In this document: in pieces, positions 24,372 through 33,796 of the stretch
Layout of the letters: each line of letters begins with the position of its first letter
Position numbering within the stretch: position 1 is the first letter of the stretch
Assembly (NCBI GenBank): GCA_022766785.1
Contig: JALEOL010000095.1
Location: forward strand, 1-37,178
DNA: 37,178 bases
Reading direction: 5' to 3'
Origin: Oscillospiraceae bacterium
GTDB lineage: Bacteria > Bacillota > Clostridia > Oscillospirales > Ruminococcaceae
The notes under the pieces: generated by a model
Told to the model about the DNA's origin: nothing
Database searches by the model: none
What the model saw: only the letters and a program-made list of their open reading frames with translations
Translations under genes and position numbers: made by a program

Positions 24372-25733
24372 ATGGCTGAGTACGACTTATCCGGGGTGAA
24401 TATCCCCTATAACCTTGACGCGGAGCAGTCGGTGCTGGGAACCGTCCTAATGGACGCGGAGGCAATGTCCGAGCTTGCGACCATACTCCAGCCGGATCAC
24501 TTCTATGTTGCGGTGAACAAGGCAGTTTACGGCGTAATGCTCAATATGTTCATCACCGGCGACAGGATTGATGTCGTGACGGTGCTTGAGGCATGTATGC
24601 GACAGGGGATATTCGAGACCAACGAGCAGGCGAAGGAATACCTCACCCGTATCATGACCGCCGTGCCCAGCATTTCCTCTGTGTCAAAGTACGCTCAGAT
24701 AGTCGTTGACAAATACATGGTGCGCAGCCTGATTTTTGCCGCCAAGGAGATAATCGACAGCGCCAACGAGGGTGCAGAGGACGCGAATACCCTGATAGAT
24801 TTCGCCGAGCAGAAGATATTTGACATCAGAAGCGGAGCGGAGATAAAGGGACTGACCCATATCAGCGGAATAGTTCTCGACCGGATAAACGCGCTCAACG
24901 ATCTTTACAAGCAGGCTAAGTCGTCAGGCGGAGCGTCTATTACGGGGCTTTCCACGCTGTACAAGGAGCTGGACAAGCGAATTTACGGACTGAACAAGTC
25001 TGATCTCATCATTCTTGCAGCAAGACCTGGTATGGGTAAGACGTCATTTGCCATGAACATCGCAACGAATGTCGGAAAGAAATATCCGGACACCGCTGTG
25101 GCAGTGTTCAGCCTGGAAATGTCAAAGGAGCAGATCGTCAGCCGAATGATAAGCAGCGAGGCTTCATTGACATCTGAAGCGATGAAGACCGGTCAGATCC
25201 CGGAAGAAAAGTGGAAAGATATCGGCAGGGCGGCGGAGGTGCTGTCACGCCTGAACATCTACATCGACGACACTCCCGGCATCACCGTAGCCGGAATTAA
25301 GGCGAAGCTTCGCCGCATGAAGAACCTGGGACTGGTAGTGATCGACTACTTGCAGCTGATGTCGTCCACCAAGAATTACAACGGCAACCGTGTGGTGGAG
25401 ATCTCAGACATCACCAGGAACCTCAAAATAATGGCAAAAGAGCTGAACGTCCCGGTAATTACCCTTTCGCAGCTTGCGAGAGGGCCGGAGCAGCGTCCGG
25501 ATAAGCGCCCGCTTCTGTCAGACCTGCGTGAATCCGGCTCTATCGAGCAGGACGCGGATATTGTTATGTTCCTGTACCGCAACGCATATTATGATAAGAC
25601 AGACCCGAACGTGAACTCCTGCGAGTGTATCGTCGCAAAGAACCGTCACGGCGAGCCGGGAACGGTGCCGCTGGGCTGGGACGGAGAATTCACACGCTTC
25701 ACCAATGCGGAATTCGTCCGCCAGGAGAACTGA
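24372..25733 (+). CDS. dnaB: Replicative DNA helicase DnaB
   Basis: A 453-residue helicase. The N-terminal DnaB domain begins NIPYNLDAEQSVLG. The RecA-like domain has Walker A AARPGMGKT at 216-224, Walker B VVIDYLQLM, and the conserved LSQLARGPEQRPDKRP and DLRESGSIEQDADIV blocks. It unwinds DNA at the replication fork as a hexamer. It starts one base after the rplI stop and overlaps or abuts tilS. The DnaD- and DnaI-like loaders encoded at 33797-35797 probably load it. Confidence 0.97.
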   Translation: MAEYDLSGVNIPYNLDAEQSVLGTVLMDAEAMSELATILQPDHFYVAVNKAVYGVMLNMFITGDRIDVVTVLEACMRQGIFETNEQAKEYLTRIMTAVPSISSVSKYAQIVVDKYMVRSLIFAAKEIIDSANEGAEDANTLIDFAEQKIFDIRSGAEIKGLTHISGIVLDRINALNDLYKQAKSSGGASITGLSTLYKELDKRIYGLNKSDLIILAARPGMGKTSFAMNIATNVGKKYPDTAVAVFSLEMSKEQIVSRMISSEASLTSEAMKTGQIPEEKWKDIGRAAEVLSRLNIYIDDTPGITVAGIKAKLRRMKNLGLVVIDYLQLMSSTKNYNGNRVVEISDITRNLKIMAKELNVPVITLSQLARGPEQRPDKRPLLSDLRESGSIEQDADIVMFLYRNAYYDKTDPNVNSCECIVAKNRHGEPGTVPLGWDGEFTRFTNAEFVRQEN

Positions 25734-25734
25734 T

Positions 25735-26712
25735 ATGGAGTTTCTCGAAAAGATCGCTTTGGCGTGCGCTGATTACAGAATGATCGAAAGGGGAGACGCT
25801 GTTGTTGCCGCGTTATCCGGCGGAGCGGACAGCGTTTCCCTTCTGCATGCCCTGAAACAGCTGGAGGGGCAGTTTGGGATAACAGTTTCTGCGTGTCACA
25901 TCAACCACCATATACGCGGCGAGGAAAGCGACCGCGATATGCTGTTCTGCGAGGAATTATGCAGAGGGCTGAAAGTACCGCTTACGATAAGGGAGGCGGA
26001 AGTGCCTTCAATGCAGCAGAAGCATGAGAGCCTTGAGGAGTGCGCTCGTCGGGTGCGGTACGGCTTTTTTGAGGAAGTATCCCGGGGAAAGAAGCTCGCC
26101 ACCGCCCACAATTCCAACGACTGCGCCGAAACGGTGCTGCTTAACATGATGCGCGGTACCGGGCTGAAAGGGCTGTGCGGAGTGCCGCCGGTGCGCGGAA
26201 GTATTATCAGACCGCTGATCTACTGCACCCGTGCCGAGGTCGAGGAATATTGCAGTAAAAACGGGCTTTCCTGGGTGACTGACAGCACAAATCTTTGTGA
26301 GGACTACACCCGCAACCGCATTCGCCGGGTGATACTCCCGGAAATGCTGAAGGTGAACGGCTCGCTTTTCACCACCATGAACCGAATGGAGCGCAGCCTG
26401 CGTGACGACAGCGCACTTCTGGAGGAGATGTCAGCGCGTGCCCTTGATGAAGCGCGCTGCCCCGGGGGGTATTCGGCGGAGAAGCTCTCGGAGCTCCCGA
26501 AGCCGCTGCAAAGCCGGGCAATACGCCTGATATTCAGCAAAGGCGGCATAGAGCCGAGCGCTTTACGGATAAATACCGCCGCAGAGATACTGGAGGCCGG
26601 GTGTGGGAAATTCAACCCCTGCCGAGGAAAATTCTTTGTGGTGAAGCGCGGCGTGGCTTTCGTGGAGGAAGCGGAGCAGCATTACAGGAAGCACGAGAAG
26701 CAGCAGAACTGA
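25735..26712 (+). CDS. tilS: tRNA(Ile)-lysidine synthase, short form
   Basis: A 326-residue PP-loop ATPase with the SGGADS loop near residue 30 and the N-terminal TilS pattern: HINHHIRG, ARRVRYGFF, ATAHNSNDCAETVLLNMMRGTGLKGLCG and RPLI. The enzyme adds lysine to the wobble cytidine of AUA-reading tRNA(Ile). The family is often about 450 residues, so most of the C-terminal domain is missing; the chain ends soon after KFFVVKRGVAFVEEAE. AGGAG precedes the ATG, which comes just after the dnaB stop. It is the last gene of the rnj operon and precedes ftsH, as in many Bacillota. Confidence 0.92.
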   Translation: MEFLEKIALACADYRMIERGDAVVAALSGGADSVSLLHALKQLEGQFGITVSACHINHHIRGEESDRDMLFCEELCRGLKVPLTIREAEVPSMQQKHESLEECARRVRYGFFEEVSRGKKLATAHNSNDCAETVLLNMMRGTGLKGLCGVPPVRGSIIRPLIYCTRAEVEEYCSKNGLSWVTDSTNLCEDYTRNRIRRVILPEMLKVNGSLFTTMNRMERSLRDDSALLEEMSARALDEARCPGGYSAEKLSELPKPLQSRAIRLIFSKGGIEPSALRINTAAEILEAGCGKFNPCRGKFFVVKRGVAFVEEAEQHYRKHEKQQN

Positions 26713-26784
26713 CCGCTCTGATTTTTGCAGGGATAGGTAAATCATTAATTCAATAAAATTTCAGCAAATGTTCACGAAAATAGT

Positions 26785-26813
26785 TTGCATTTTGATAAAA
26801 AGTGTGCTATAAT
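26785..26813 (+). promoter_or_regulatory. Promoter of ftsH
   Basis: TTGCAT (26785-26790), 17-base spacer, TATAAT (26808-26813), extended -10 TGC. The leader before the start is about 113 bases. Confidence 0.85.
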
Positions 26814-26926
26814 ATTTCTTGTCCAAATCAATAGTGGGACAATTGCACACATTTGTGGGGCAAATTAAGAGAATTCAACGTGATATACTATATATAAAGG
26901 AATCCATTTCCGGAAAGGCGGTATTA

Positions 26927-28927
26927 ATGAATTCAAACAAGTTCAAGGGCGTAATTATATATCTGGTAATTATTTTCCTGCTTATTTTCGGACTTGTGTC
27001 CGTACTTAATATGGCAAGCGGCGCTTCAAGGTCTGTGACGACCTATTCCAGCGTTATGGCGGAGTTTGATAAACTGAATGTGTCGGAGTTCCAGCTTGAC
27101 CTCGGCAGCGGCGCCCTCACCTACAGGCTGAAGGGCGAGGACGGCAGCAAGGCTGCGCATTCCTACACCGTGCCGAATGTCAATATATTTATCAACGATA
27201 TCAACTCGGGTTACTCCGAAAACGGCAAGATGGCAAACTACCGTCAGCGCTATAATGAAGCTAATCCGGAAGTTCCCCTCAAGGAGGACTATATCCCGAT
27301 AAGCGACAACACGTTCCTGACCAGCGTTCTGCCTTATCTTCTGCTTGTGGGTGTAATGATAATCTTCACCGTCATCGTTATGCGTCAGAGCACCGGCGGC
27401 GGAAAGATGTCCAGCTTCTCCAAGGCTAACGTGCGCCAGCATACCGGAAAGAAGGTCACATTCGACGACGTCGCAGGCGCAGACGAGGAAAAGCAGGAGC
27501 TTGAGGAGATCGTTGACTTCCTGAAAAACCCCAACAAGTACCGTGAGATCGGCGCGCGTATCCCCAAGGGCGTGCTGCTGGTGGGTCCTCCCGGAACAGG
27601 TAAGACGCTTCTCGCAAAGGCGGTCGCAGGCGAAGCAGGCGCGCCGTTCTTCTCGATAAGCGGTTCGGATTTCGTTGAGATGTTCGTCGGCGTGGGCGCT
27701 TCCCGTGTCCGCGACCTGTTCGAGCAGGCAAAGAAGAAAACTCCGTCCATCATCTTCATAGATGAGATCGACGCTGTGGGACGCCAGAGAGGTGCAGGTC
27801 TCGGCGGCGGTCACGACGAGCGCGAGCAGACCCTTAACCAGCTGCTTGTTGAGATGGACGGCTTCACTGAGAATGACTCCATCATCGTAATGGCGGCGAC
27901 CAACCGCCGTGATATCCTTGATCCGGCTCTGCTCCGTCCGGGACGCTTCGACAGACAGATCGTTGTGAATTACCCCGACATCAAGGGTCGTGAGGAGATA
28001 TTAAAGGTTCACACCAGGAACAAGAACATCGGCCCCGATGTGGATCTCAAAACCATTGCGGCTACCACTGCCGGCTTCACAGGCGCTGATCTTGAAAACC
28101 TCGTGAACGAGGCGGCGCTGCTCGCTGCGCGCGGAAACCGCAAGGCTATCACCAAGAAGGACATCGAGGAGGCTACTATCAAGGTAGTGGCAGGTCCCGA
28201 GAAGAAGTCCAAGGTAGTTACCCCCGAGGAAAAGCGCCTGACCGCTTATCACGAGTCCGGTCATGCGATAACCACATATTTCTGCAAGTCCCAGGATAAG
28301 GTGCACCAGGTGTCCATTATCCCGCGCGGAATGGCTGGCGGATTTACCATGCACGTTCCCGAGAAGGACCGCTCTTTTGTCAGCAAGACCTATATGGAGG
28401 AGGAGATCATCGTCCTGCTGGGCGGACGTGTTGCTGAGAAGCTCATTCTTGACGATATTTCCACCGGAGCCTCCAACGATATCGAGCGTGCGACCTCCGT
28501 TGCAAGGAACATGGTGACGCGCTACGGCTTCTCCGAGAAGCTTGGTCCTATCCTGTACGGTAATGAGAACCAGGAGGTGTTCCTGGGCAGGGATTATTCC
28601 CAGGGCAGAAATTATTCCGAGAACGTAGCAGCCGAGATAGACGGCGAGATCAGGGAGCTTATCGAGACCGGCTATGAAAAGGCAAAGGAGATACTCACCG
28701 AACACGGCGATCTTCTGGAGCGCTGCGCACAGTTCCTTATGCGGCATGAGAAGATCGACGGTGCGGATTTCTACAAGCTGATGGCTGACGAGATCGATCT
28801 TGACGGCAATCCAAAGGTCAAGACTGAGGAGATCCCCGAAACAGTAGTTGAACAGAAGCCTGAGCCTGCTGAAGAAGTCAAAGATACAGCTATCAAAGAG
28901 GAAAGACCTGAGAAAGACGGCGAATGA
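26927..28927 (+). CDS. ftsH: ATP-dependent zinc metalloprotease FtsH
   Basis: A 666-residue protein with an N-terminal helix (about 8-28), an external domain, a second helix (about 130-150), and an AAA domain with Walker A GPPGTGKT at 220-227, Walker B IIFIDEID and the SRH with RPGRFDRQI. The M41 zinc protease has HESGH at 442-446. The acidic, Glu/Pro-rich C-terminal tail is not conserved. FtsH removes damaged membrane and regulatory proteins. The ATG at 26927 follows AAAGGCGG; longer in-frame extensions begin with TTG and lie in the leader. It has its own promoter. Confidence 0.97.
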   Translation: MNSNKFKGVIIYLVIIFLLIFGLVSVLNMASGASRSVTTYSSVMAEFDKLNVSEFQLDLGSGALTYRLKGEDGSKAAHSYTVPNVNIFINDINSGYSENGKMANYRQRYNEANPEVPLKEDYIPISDNTFLTSVLPYLLLVGVMIIFTVIVMRQSTGGGKMSSFSKANVRQHTGKKVTFDDVAGADEEKQELEEIVDFLKNPNKYREIGARIPKGVLLVGPPGTGKTLLAKAVAGEAGAPFFSISGSDFVEMFVGVGASRVRDLFEQAKKKTPSIIFIDEIDAVGRQRGAGLGGGHDEREQTLNQLLVEMDGFTENDSIIVMAATNRRDILDPALLRPGRFDRQIVVNYPDIKGREEILKVHTRNKNIGPDVDLKTIAATTAGFTGADLENLVNEAALLAARGNRKAITKKDIEEATIKVVAGPEKKSKVVTPEEKRLTAYHESGHAITTYFCKSQDKVHQVSIIPRGMAGGFTMHVPEKDRSFVSKTYMEEEIIVLLGGRVAEKLILDDISTGASNDIERATSVARNMVTRYGFSEKLGPILYGNENQEVFLGRDYSQGRNYSENVAAEIDGEIRELIETGYEKAKEILTEHGDLLERCAQFLMRHEKIDGADFYKLMADEIDLDGNPKVKTEEIPETVVEQKPEPAEEVKDTAIKEERPEKDGE

Positions 28928-28950
28928 CCGTTACTTCAAATCAACACAGA

Positions 28951-28971
28951 GCCGCCCCAAAAACGGGCGGC
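28951..28971 (+). terminator. Terminator-like hairpin after ftsH
   Basis: GCCGCCC (28951-28957) pairs with GGGCGGC (28965-28971) around a CAAAAAC loop. Only three T residues follow, so some read-through into the GNAT gene is likely. Confidence 0.65.
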
Positions 28972-29007
28972 TTTGCCGTGGGGTAATACAAAAAAAGGGA
29001 GAAACCA

Positions 29008-29430
29008 ATGGAACTTGAATTTATAGACAAGGCTCCCACTCTGGAGGAATATAAAGAAATGCGCCGCCGGGTGAACTTCATGGAGCTTTCCGACAGGATA
29101 TGCAGCAACGTGCTTAATAACGCGTTCCACATAACCACGGTGCGCGATAACGGGCGCTGTGTCGGAATGATACGGGTGCTTTCCGAGGGAGGATATGCAA
29201 ATTTCATCACAGATGTGATCGTGATACCCGAATATCAGCACCGGGGCATCGGTAAACAGATGATGCGCCGGACTATGGACTACCTGTATTCCACGCTGGA
29301 ACCCGGGGAAAAGATCGTGGTGTACCTGATGTCCGCAAAGGAGCGCGAGCCGTTTTACCGCCAGTTCGGTTTCCGTGACAGACCCAATGAGCTTCTTGGC
29401 GCAGGCATGAGCCAGTGGCTGGAAAAATAA
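29008..29430 (+). CDS. GNAT-family N-acetyltransferase
   Basis: A 140-residue GNAT protein. The acetyl-CoA loop is QHRGIGKQMM near residues 75-84, preceded by the strand ITDVIVIPEY. The C-terminal FYRQFGFRDRPNE matches the usual YxxxGF ending. Substrate unknown. AAGGGAG precedes the ATG. It has no clear promoter of its own and may depend on read-through past the weak ftsH hairpin. A short ACCGGA/TCCGGT hairpin follows the stop (29430-29445). Confidence 0.88.
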   Translation: MELEFIDKAPTLEEYKEMRRRVNFMELSDRICSNVLNNAFHITTVRDNGRCVGMIRVLSEGGYANFITDVIVIPEYQHRGIGKQMMRRTMDYLYSTLEPGEKIVVYLMSAKEREPFYRQFGFRDRPNELLGAGMSQWLEK

Positions 29431-29513
29431 CCGGAAATATCCGGTGAACGGTGTCGGCTGATTGCTAGTGAGGTGTCTATTTCCTGAAAATTGTGTGTAT
29501 TCTGTGATTATTG

Positions 29514-29542
29514 TTGACAGTGACGACTGATTATGTTACAAT
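29514..29542 (+). promoter_or_regulatory. Promoter of the ATPase-ferredoxin oxidoreductase operon
   Basis: TTGACA (29514-29519), 17-base spacer, TACAAT (29537-29542), extended -10 TGT. Confidence 0.87.
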
Positions 29543-29615
29543 AATGATGTGCACCGGAATGATAGGTTTCGGTGTTCTGTAATCAGAAAAAATGTTAATG
29601 ATCCATGGAGTATAT

Positions 29616-30272
29616 ATGACCGATCTCGGTAAAATCATAGCAATAACCGGGCATTACGGCTCGGGCAAAACCAACCTTGCGATAAACCTTGCGGTGGACT
29701 TTGCAAGGAACGGAGAAAAGGTAACGATCATCGACCTTGATATCGTAAACCCGTATTTCCGCACCGCTGATCATTCCGACCTGTTTGACAGGTACGGGAT
29801 CTTTCTGATAGCACCTCAGTTTGCCAATACTAACCTCGATATCCCGTCGCTGGGCTTTGATATGGCTGCGGCGGCGAACAATTGCGACAGGCTTATAATA
29901 GATGTTGGAGGAGACGACTCCGGCGCTGTCGCACTGGGGCAGTATTCCACGGTGCTGAACAACCTCGGTTGCTCACTGTATTACGTTGTGAACCGCTACC
30001 GTTACCTCACCAGGACGCCTGAGGAGGCAGCAGAGATATTAAGGGACATTGAGCAGGTGTCCCGGATAAAAGCGAAAGGCGTCATCAACTGTTCAAATCT
30101 CGGCTCACAGACCTCCGCCGCCGATGTCGCGGAAACGGAGGAATATGCGGCTCAGTGCGGAAAAGCCTCCGGGATACCGGTGGTTATGACCGCGGCGGAA
30201 CGATCGCTGGGAGTCGTGGGTGCATACCCGGTGGACGTGTATATACGCCCTTTCTGGGAAGAAAATAATTAA
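29616..30272 (+). CDS. MinD/CobQ-like P-loop ATPase of a ferredoxin oxidoreductase operon
   Basis: A 218-residue SIMIBI-class nucleotide-binding protein with a P-loop GHYGSGKTN near residues 13-21, switch I-like DLDIVNPYFRT, and the Walker B-like strand DRLIIDVGGDD. There is no CxxC metal-binding motif of the Mrp/NBP35 type, nor a membrane-targeting tail as in MinD. Its exact role is unknown. It opens the operon that encodes a ferredoxin and three oxidoreductase subunits, so it may help assemble or regulate that enzyme; this is inference from position. The ATG at 29616 has GGAG six bases upstream. The 72-base gap to the ferredoxin gene contains the 12-bp palindrome CCGGGATCCCGG (30313-30324). 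Confidence 0.82.
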   Translation: MTDLGKIIAITGHYGSGKTNLAINLAVDFARNGEKVTIIDLDIVNPYFRTADHSDLFDRYGIFLIAPQFANTNLDIPSLGFDMAAAANNCDRLIIDVGGDDSGAVALGQYSTVLNNLGCSLYYVVNRYRYLTRTPEEAAEILRDIEQVSRIKAKGVINCSNLGSQTSAADVAETEEYAAQCGKASGIPVVMTAAERSLGVVGAYPVDVYIRPFWEENN

Positions 30273-30344
30273 GACTCGTGGTATGCAGGAACCCTGCCGG
30301 AGTGTGGGGCTTCCGGGATCCCGGAGGAGGAAAGGGAAACAGAT

Positions 30345-30566
30345 ATGGCAAAGATGAATGTGGACTTTGAAGCCTGCAAGGGCTGTGCGCTGTGCACCAC
30401 CGCATGTCCGAAGAAGATCGTTGAGATCTCTCGCGAAAAGCTGAATGCGAAAGGATATTACACCGCCGTATGTATTGATGACGACGCCTGCATTGCCTGC
30501 GCGATGTGCGCGATGATGTGCCCCGACTGTGCAATAACCATCAGGGCAGACGGAGGTGACAAGTAA
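30345..30566 (+). CDS. 4Fe-4S ferredoxin, delta subunit of 2-oxoacid oxidoreductase
   Basis: A 73-residue protein with two 4Fe-4S cluster motifs, CKGCALCTTACPK and CIACAMCAMMCPD, in the KorD/VorD/PorD pattern. It passes electrons from the TPP-containing subunit to free ferredoxin. It overlaps the alpha subunit start by one base (TAATG), so the two are probably co-translated. Confidence 0.93.
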   Translation: MAKMNVDFEACKGCALCTTACPKKIVEISREKLNAKGYYTAVCIDDDACIACAMCAMMCPDCAITIRADGGDK

Positions 30567-31633
30567 TGGAACGTAATCTGATGAAAGGCAACGAGGCTCT
30601 TGCAGAGGCTGCAATAAGAGCCGGCTGTAAGTGCTTTTTCGGCTACCCGATAACACCCCAGACGGAGATCTCCGCGTACATGGCGAAGCGTATGCCGAAG
30701 GTCGGAGGAGTGTTCCTCCAGGCGGAGAGCGAGATCGCAGCAATTAATATGGTCTATGGCTGCGCAAGCTCCGGCGTGCGCTGCATGACATCCAGCTCCT
30801 CGCCGGGAATTTCCCTCAAGAGCGAGGGCGTATCCTACATGGCAGGCTCGGACCTCCCATGCGTTATCATCAACGTAATGCGCGGCGGTCCCGGATTGGG
30901 CGGTATCCAGCCCTCCCAGAGCGACTACTGGCAGGCGACCAGGGCGCTGGGTCACGGCGATTTCCAGATACTTGTTTTTGCGCCGTCCTCTGTTCAGGAA
31001 ATGGCGGATCTCATCGGCAGGGCGTTCGATGAAGCCGACAAGTACAGAATGCCGGCAATGATACTCGCCGACGGGCTTCTCGGTCAGATGATGGAGCCTG
31101 TGGTATTCCACACAGAGGAGATACAGCACCACGATCCCGAGGATAAGCACTGGGCGACCACCGGCCACAAGAACAAGCGCAAGCATAACATAATCAACTC
31201 CCTCTACCTCCAGGCGGAGGAGCTTGAGACGCTGAACTTTGAGCGCTTCAAACGCTATGAGACCGTTAAGCAGGAGGTTCACGAGGCGGAGCTTTACCGT
31301 ACCGAGGACGCTGACATCATCGTTGCAGCATACGGTTCGGTTGCGCGTCTTGCAAAGGCTGCTGTTGACAACGCCCGGGAGCAGGGGATAAAAGTCGGAC
31401 TGTTCCGTCCGATAACCCTCTGGCCGTTCCCGGCTGCGGAAATAAACGAGGCGTGCCGGAACGCGAAGCGTGTTCTGTGCGTTGAGATGTCCATGGGTCA
31501 GATGATTGACGATGTTAAGCTGGCGCTGAACTGCCGGCTGCCGGTGGAGTTCTACGGAAGAACCGGCGGAGTGATCCCCAAGCCCTCTGCTATCCTGGAA
31601 CAGATAAAGACCCTTGCAAAGGAGGCTGAGTGA
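30566..31633 (+). CDS. 2-oxoacid:ferredoxin oxidoreductase alpha subunit (VorB/KorA type)
   Basis: A 355-residue protein beginning MKGNEALAEAAIRAGC..FFGYPITPQTE, the alpha subunit signature, with the POR N-terminal domain (about 10-230) and the transketolase C-terminal-like domain (about 250-340). Together with the beta, gamma and delta subunits it oxidatively decarboxylates a 2-oxoacid to the acyl-CoA and reduced ferredoxin. The length and N terminus fit proteins named VorB (branched-chain 2-oxoacids), but 2-oxoglutarate (KorA) cannot be excluded by reading alone. CGGAGG precedes the ATG. Confidence 0.92.
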   Translation: MERNLMKGNEALAEAAIRAGCKCFFGYPITPQTEISAYMAKRMPKVGGVFLQAESEIAAINMVYGCASSGVRCMTSSSSPGISLKSEGVSYMAGSDLPCVIINVMRGGPGLGGIQPSQSDYWQATRALGHGDFQILVFAPSSVQEMADLIGRAFDEADKYRMPAMILADGLLGQMMEPVVFHTEEIQHHDPEDKHWATTGHKNKRKHNIINSLYLQAEELETLNFERFKRYETVKQEVHEAELYRTEDADIIVAAYGSVARLAKAAVDNAREQGIKVGLFRPITLWPFPAAEINEACRNAKRVLCVEMSMGQMIDDVKLALNCRLPVEFYGRTGGVIPKPSAILEQIKTLAKEAE

Positions 31634-31634
31634 T

Positions 31635-32375
31635 ATGCCGGATTTCAACAAGCCGCACGCACTGACTGACGTACCGTTCCATTACTGCCCGGGCTGTACA
31701 CATGGGATCGTACACCGCCTGGTGGCTGAGGTCATAGACGAAATGGGTATCGAGGGCGATACCATCGGCGTATGTCCTGTTGGCTGCTCTGTAATGGCTT
31801 ATGATTATTTCAACTGCGATATGATAGAGGCGTCCCACGGGCGCGCTCCGGCGGTCGCAACGGGAGTGAAGCGCGGCAATCCCGACAAGTTCGTGTTCAC
31901 CTATCAGGGTGACGGCGATCTTGCGGCGATCGGTACCGCTGAGACAGTCCACGCAGCTACCCGTGGCGAGAATATAACCGTGATCTTCATAAATAACACC
32001 ACCTACGGCATGACCGGCGGACAGATGGCGCCGACCACTTTGCCCGGACAGGTGACGCAGACCACCCCTTACGGCAGAAACCCCGATGTGGAGGGATTCC
32101 CGGTAAGGGTCTGCGAGATGCTTTCCACTCTTTCCGGCGTTGCGCTGGCGGAGCGTGTGACGGTGACCGACCCGGCGAATATCCGCAAGGCAAAGGCGGC
32201 GATCCGCAAGGGGTTCGAGTTCCAGAAGAACAAGCAGGGTTTTTCCATAATAGAGGTGCTTTCGACCTGCCCCACCAACTGGGGATTATCTCCGGTTGAG
32301 TCGCTGAAATGGCTGAAGGAGAACATGGTGCCTTATTATCCACTGGGCGTATTCAAGGAGGGCGCGATAAGATGA
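31635..32375 (+). CDS. 2-oxoacid:ferredoxin oxidoreductase beta subunit (TPP-binding)
   Basis: A 246-residue protein with the N-terminal CPGC motif typical of the beta subunit, a second Cys pair CPVGC, and the thiamine pyrophosphate motif GDGDLAAIG ending at NNTTYGMTGGQ. This subunit holds the catalytic cofactor. The start at 31635 is two bases after the alpha stop, with AAAGGAGG upstream. It overlaps the gamma start by four bases (ATGA). Confidence 0.93.
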   Translation: MPDFNKPHALTDVPFHYCPGCTHGIVHRLVAEVIDEMGIEGDTIGVCPVGCSVMAYDYFNCDMIEASHGRAPAVATGVKRGNPDKFVFTYQGDGDLAAIGTAETVHAATRGENITVIFINNTTYGMTGGQMAPTTLPGQVTQTTPYGRNPDVEGFPVRVCEMLSTLSGVALAERVTVTDPANIRKAKAAIRKGFEFQKNKQGFSIIEVLSTCPTNWGLSPVESLKWLKENMVPYYPLGVFKEGAIR

Positions 32376-32902
32376 CAACAGAAACGATACTTGCCGGTTT
32401 CGGCGGACAGGGAATTTTATTCGCCGGCAAGCTGCTGGCATATCTCGGAATGAACCAGGACAAGAACGTGTCCTGGCTGCCGTCTTACGGGCCGGAAATG
32501 CGCGGCGGCACCGCAAACTGCTCCGTGTGCGTGGGTGATGAGCCGATATGCTCCCCCTATATCACTGAACCGGACGTGCTGATAGCGATGAACGGCCCCA
32601 GCTACGACAAGTTTATCGACAACGTAAAGCCCGGCGGAATTGCGATAATCGACAGCACACTCGTCACAAAGGAGTGCAAGCGAAAGGATATCCGCAGCTT
32701 CCGTATCCCATCGACGGCGCTTGCGGCGCAGCACGGGCTTCCGGGAATGGCAAACATTATCCTCATGGGAAAGCTTCTCAAGGAGACCGGCTTAGCCGTT
32801 ATCGAGGCAGTCCGTCCCACGCTTGAAAAGATAATCCCCCCGAAGAAATCAGCCCTTATCGACGCCAACATGAAGGCTCTCGCTCTTGGAATGGCGCTGT
32901 AA
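32372..32902 (+). CDS. 2-oxoacid:ferredoxin oxidoreductase gamma subunit
   Basis: A 176-residue protein with the gamma domain signature ILAGFGGQGILFAGKLLAYLG, followed by WLPSYGPEMRGGTANC and later GMANIILMG. It completes the delta-alpha-beta-gamma four-subunit enzyme. AAGGAGGG precedes the ATG, and the four-base overlap with beta suggests coupling. Confidence 0.93.
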   Translation: MTTETILAGFGGQGILFAGKLLAYLGMNQDKNVSWLPSYGPEMRGGTANCSVCVGDEPICSPYITEPDVLIAMNGPSYDKFIDNVKPGGIAIIDSTLVTKECKRKDIRSFRIPSTALAAQHGLPGMANIILMGKLLKETGLAVIEAVRPTLEKIIPPKKSALIDANMKALALGMAL

Positions 32903-32909
32903 ATATCCC

Positions 32910-32935
32910 AATGCCCGGCAGTTTTGTCGGGCATT
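32910..32935 (+). terminator. Hairpin after the oxidoreductase operon
   Basis: AATGCCCG (32910-32917) pairs with CGGGCATT (32928-32935), with GTTTTGT in the loop region. No T-run follows, so it may be a weak terminator or an RNA-stability stem. Confidence 0.5.
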
Positions 32936-32956
32936 ATGTTGAATGTGGAGGTTTTG

Positions 32957-33724
32957 TTGAAAAAATACAGGATACACCCGGCAAGGCTGATCGTACTGGC
33001 GGCGGCGATAGCGTTCGGGGTGTGGATATGTTTGCCGGGATTTGTCAATGCCGGGACTTTTCTGGGGGTAATGCTGAGCGTTGTCACCGCGATGTGCGCT
33101 ATCTTTGCTCCGGCGCTGGGGAGAGGAATAAAACGGGCGTGGGGATATTTTGCCGGGAAACTCGTGATCATCCTGCTTGGAGGTTTTGCCGCGGCGTTTC
33201 TGGTGATATGCGGCTATAACGGAGTGATGATGGCGAAATACGCAAACCTTCCGCTTTCACAGGTGAACTGTGTGATGATACTTGGCTGCCAGGTTCACGG
33301 GACGCAGCCCGGTAGGGAGCTTGAGAACCGGCTGAATACCGCATTGCCGCTTATACAGGAATATCCCGATATTCCGGTTATCGTTACCGGCGGCAGGGGC
33401 TTGGGAGAGGACATTTCCGAGGCGCAGTGCATGAAGCAGTGGCTGGTGGAGCACGGCATCGATGAGCGGCGAATCTGTATCGAGGATAACTCCACATCTA
33501 CTGCTGAAAACTTTGCCAATTCCGTTCCGATATTGTCAGAGCTTGGCATATCCGACGGAATAGCGGTAGTGACAAATGATTTCCACCAGTACCGCGCGGA
33601 GCTTAACGCGCGCAGCTGCGGACTTTCCGTAGGGCACTATTCCGCCGCGACCCGACCCCTGGTGTTCCCCAATTACCTTATCAGGGAGCTGGCGGCGCTG
33701 TTTTTCGCATTTGTGAACAGGTAA
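32957..33724 (+). CDS. YdcF/SanA-like DUF218 membrane protein
   Basis: About 255 residues. Three hydrophobic helices (about 8-95) come before a DUF218 domain with VMILGCQV near its start, then PVIVTGGRG, EAQCMKQWLVEHGI, DNSTSTAENF and VVTNDFHQYRA. DUF218 proteins (YdcF, SanA, ElyC) act at the envelope, and some relate to cell-wall precursor metabolism; the activity here is unknown. I prefer the TTG at 32957 because GGAGG lies five bases upstream. Earlier in-frame starts (TTG 32924, ATG 32936) fall inside or at the edge of the hairpin and lack a ribosome site. Confidence 0.82.
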   Translation: MKKYRIHPARLIVLAAAIAFGVWICLPGFVNAGTFLGVMLSVVTAMCAIFAPALGRGIKRAWGYFAGKLVIILLGGFAAAFLVICGYNGVMMAKYANLPLSQVNCVMILGCQVHGTQPGRELENRLNTALPLIQEYPDIPVIVTGGRGLGEDISEAQCMKQWLVEHGIDERRICIEDNSTSTAENFANSVPILSELGISDGIAVVTNDFHQYRAELNARSCGLSVGHYSAATRPLVFPNYLIRELAALFFAFVNR

Positions 33725-33735
33725 GAAAAAATCTG

Positions 33736-33764
33736 TTGCAAACACAGTGGATTTGTGCTATAAT
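33736..33764 (+). promoter_or_regulatory. Promoter of the dnaD-dnaI genes
   Basis: TTGCAA (33736-33741), 17-base spacer, TATAAT (33759-33764), extended -10 TGC. Confidence 0.87.
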
Positions 33765-33796
33765 AATCATAGATTATTTTAAAATAAGGTGAGCCG

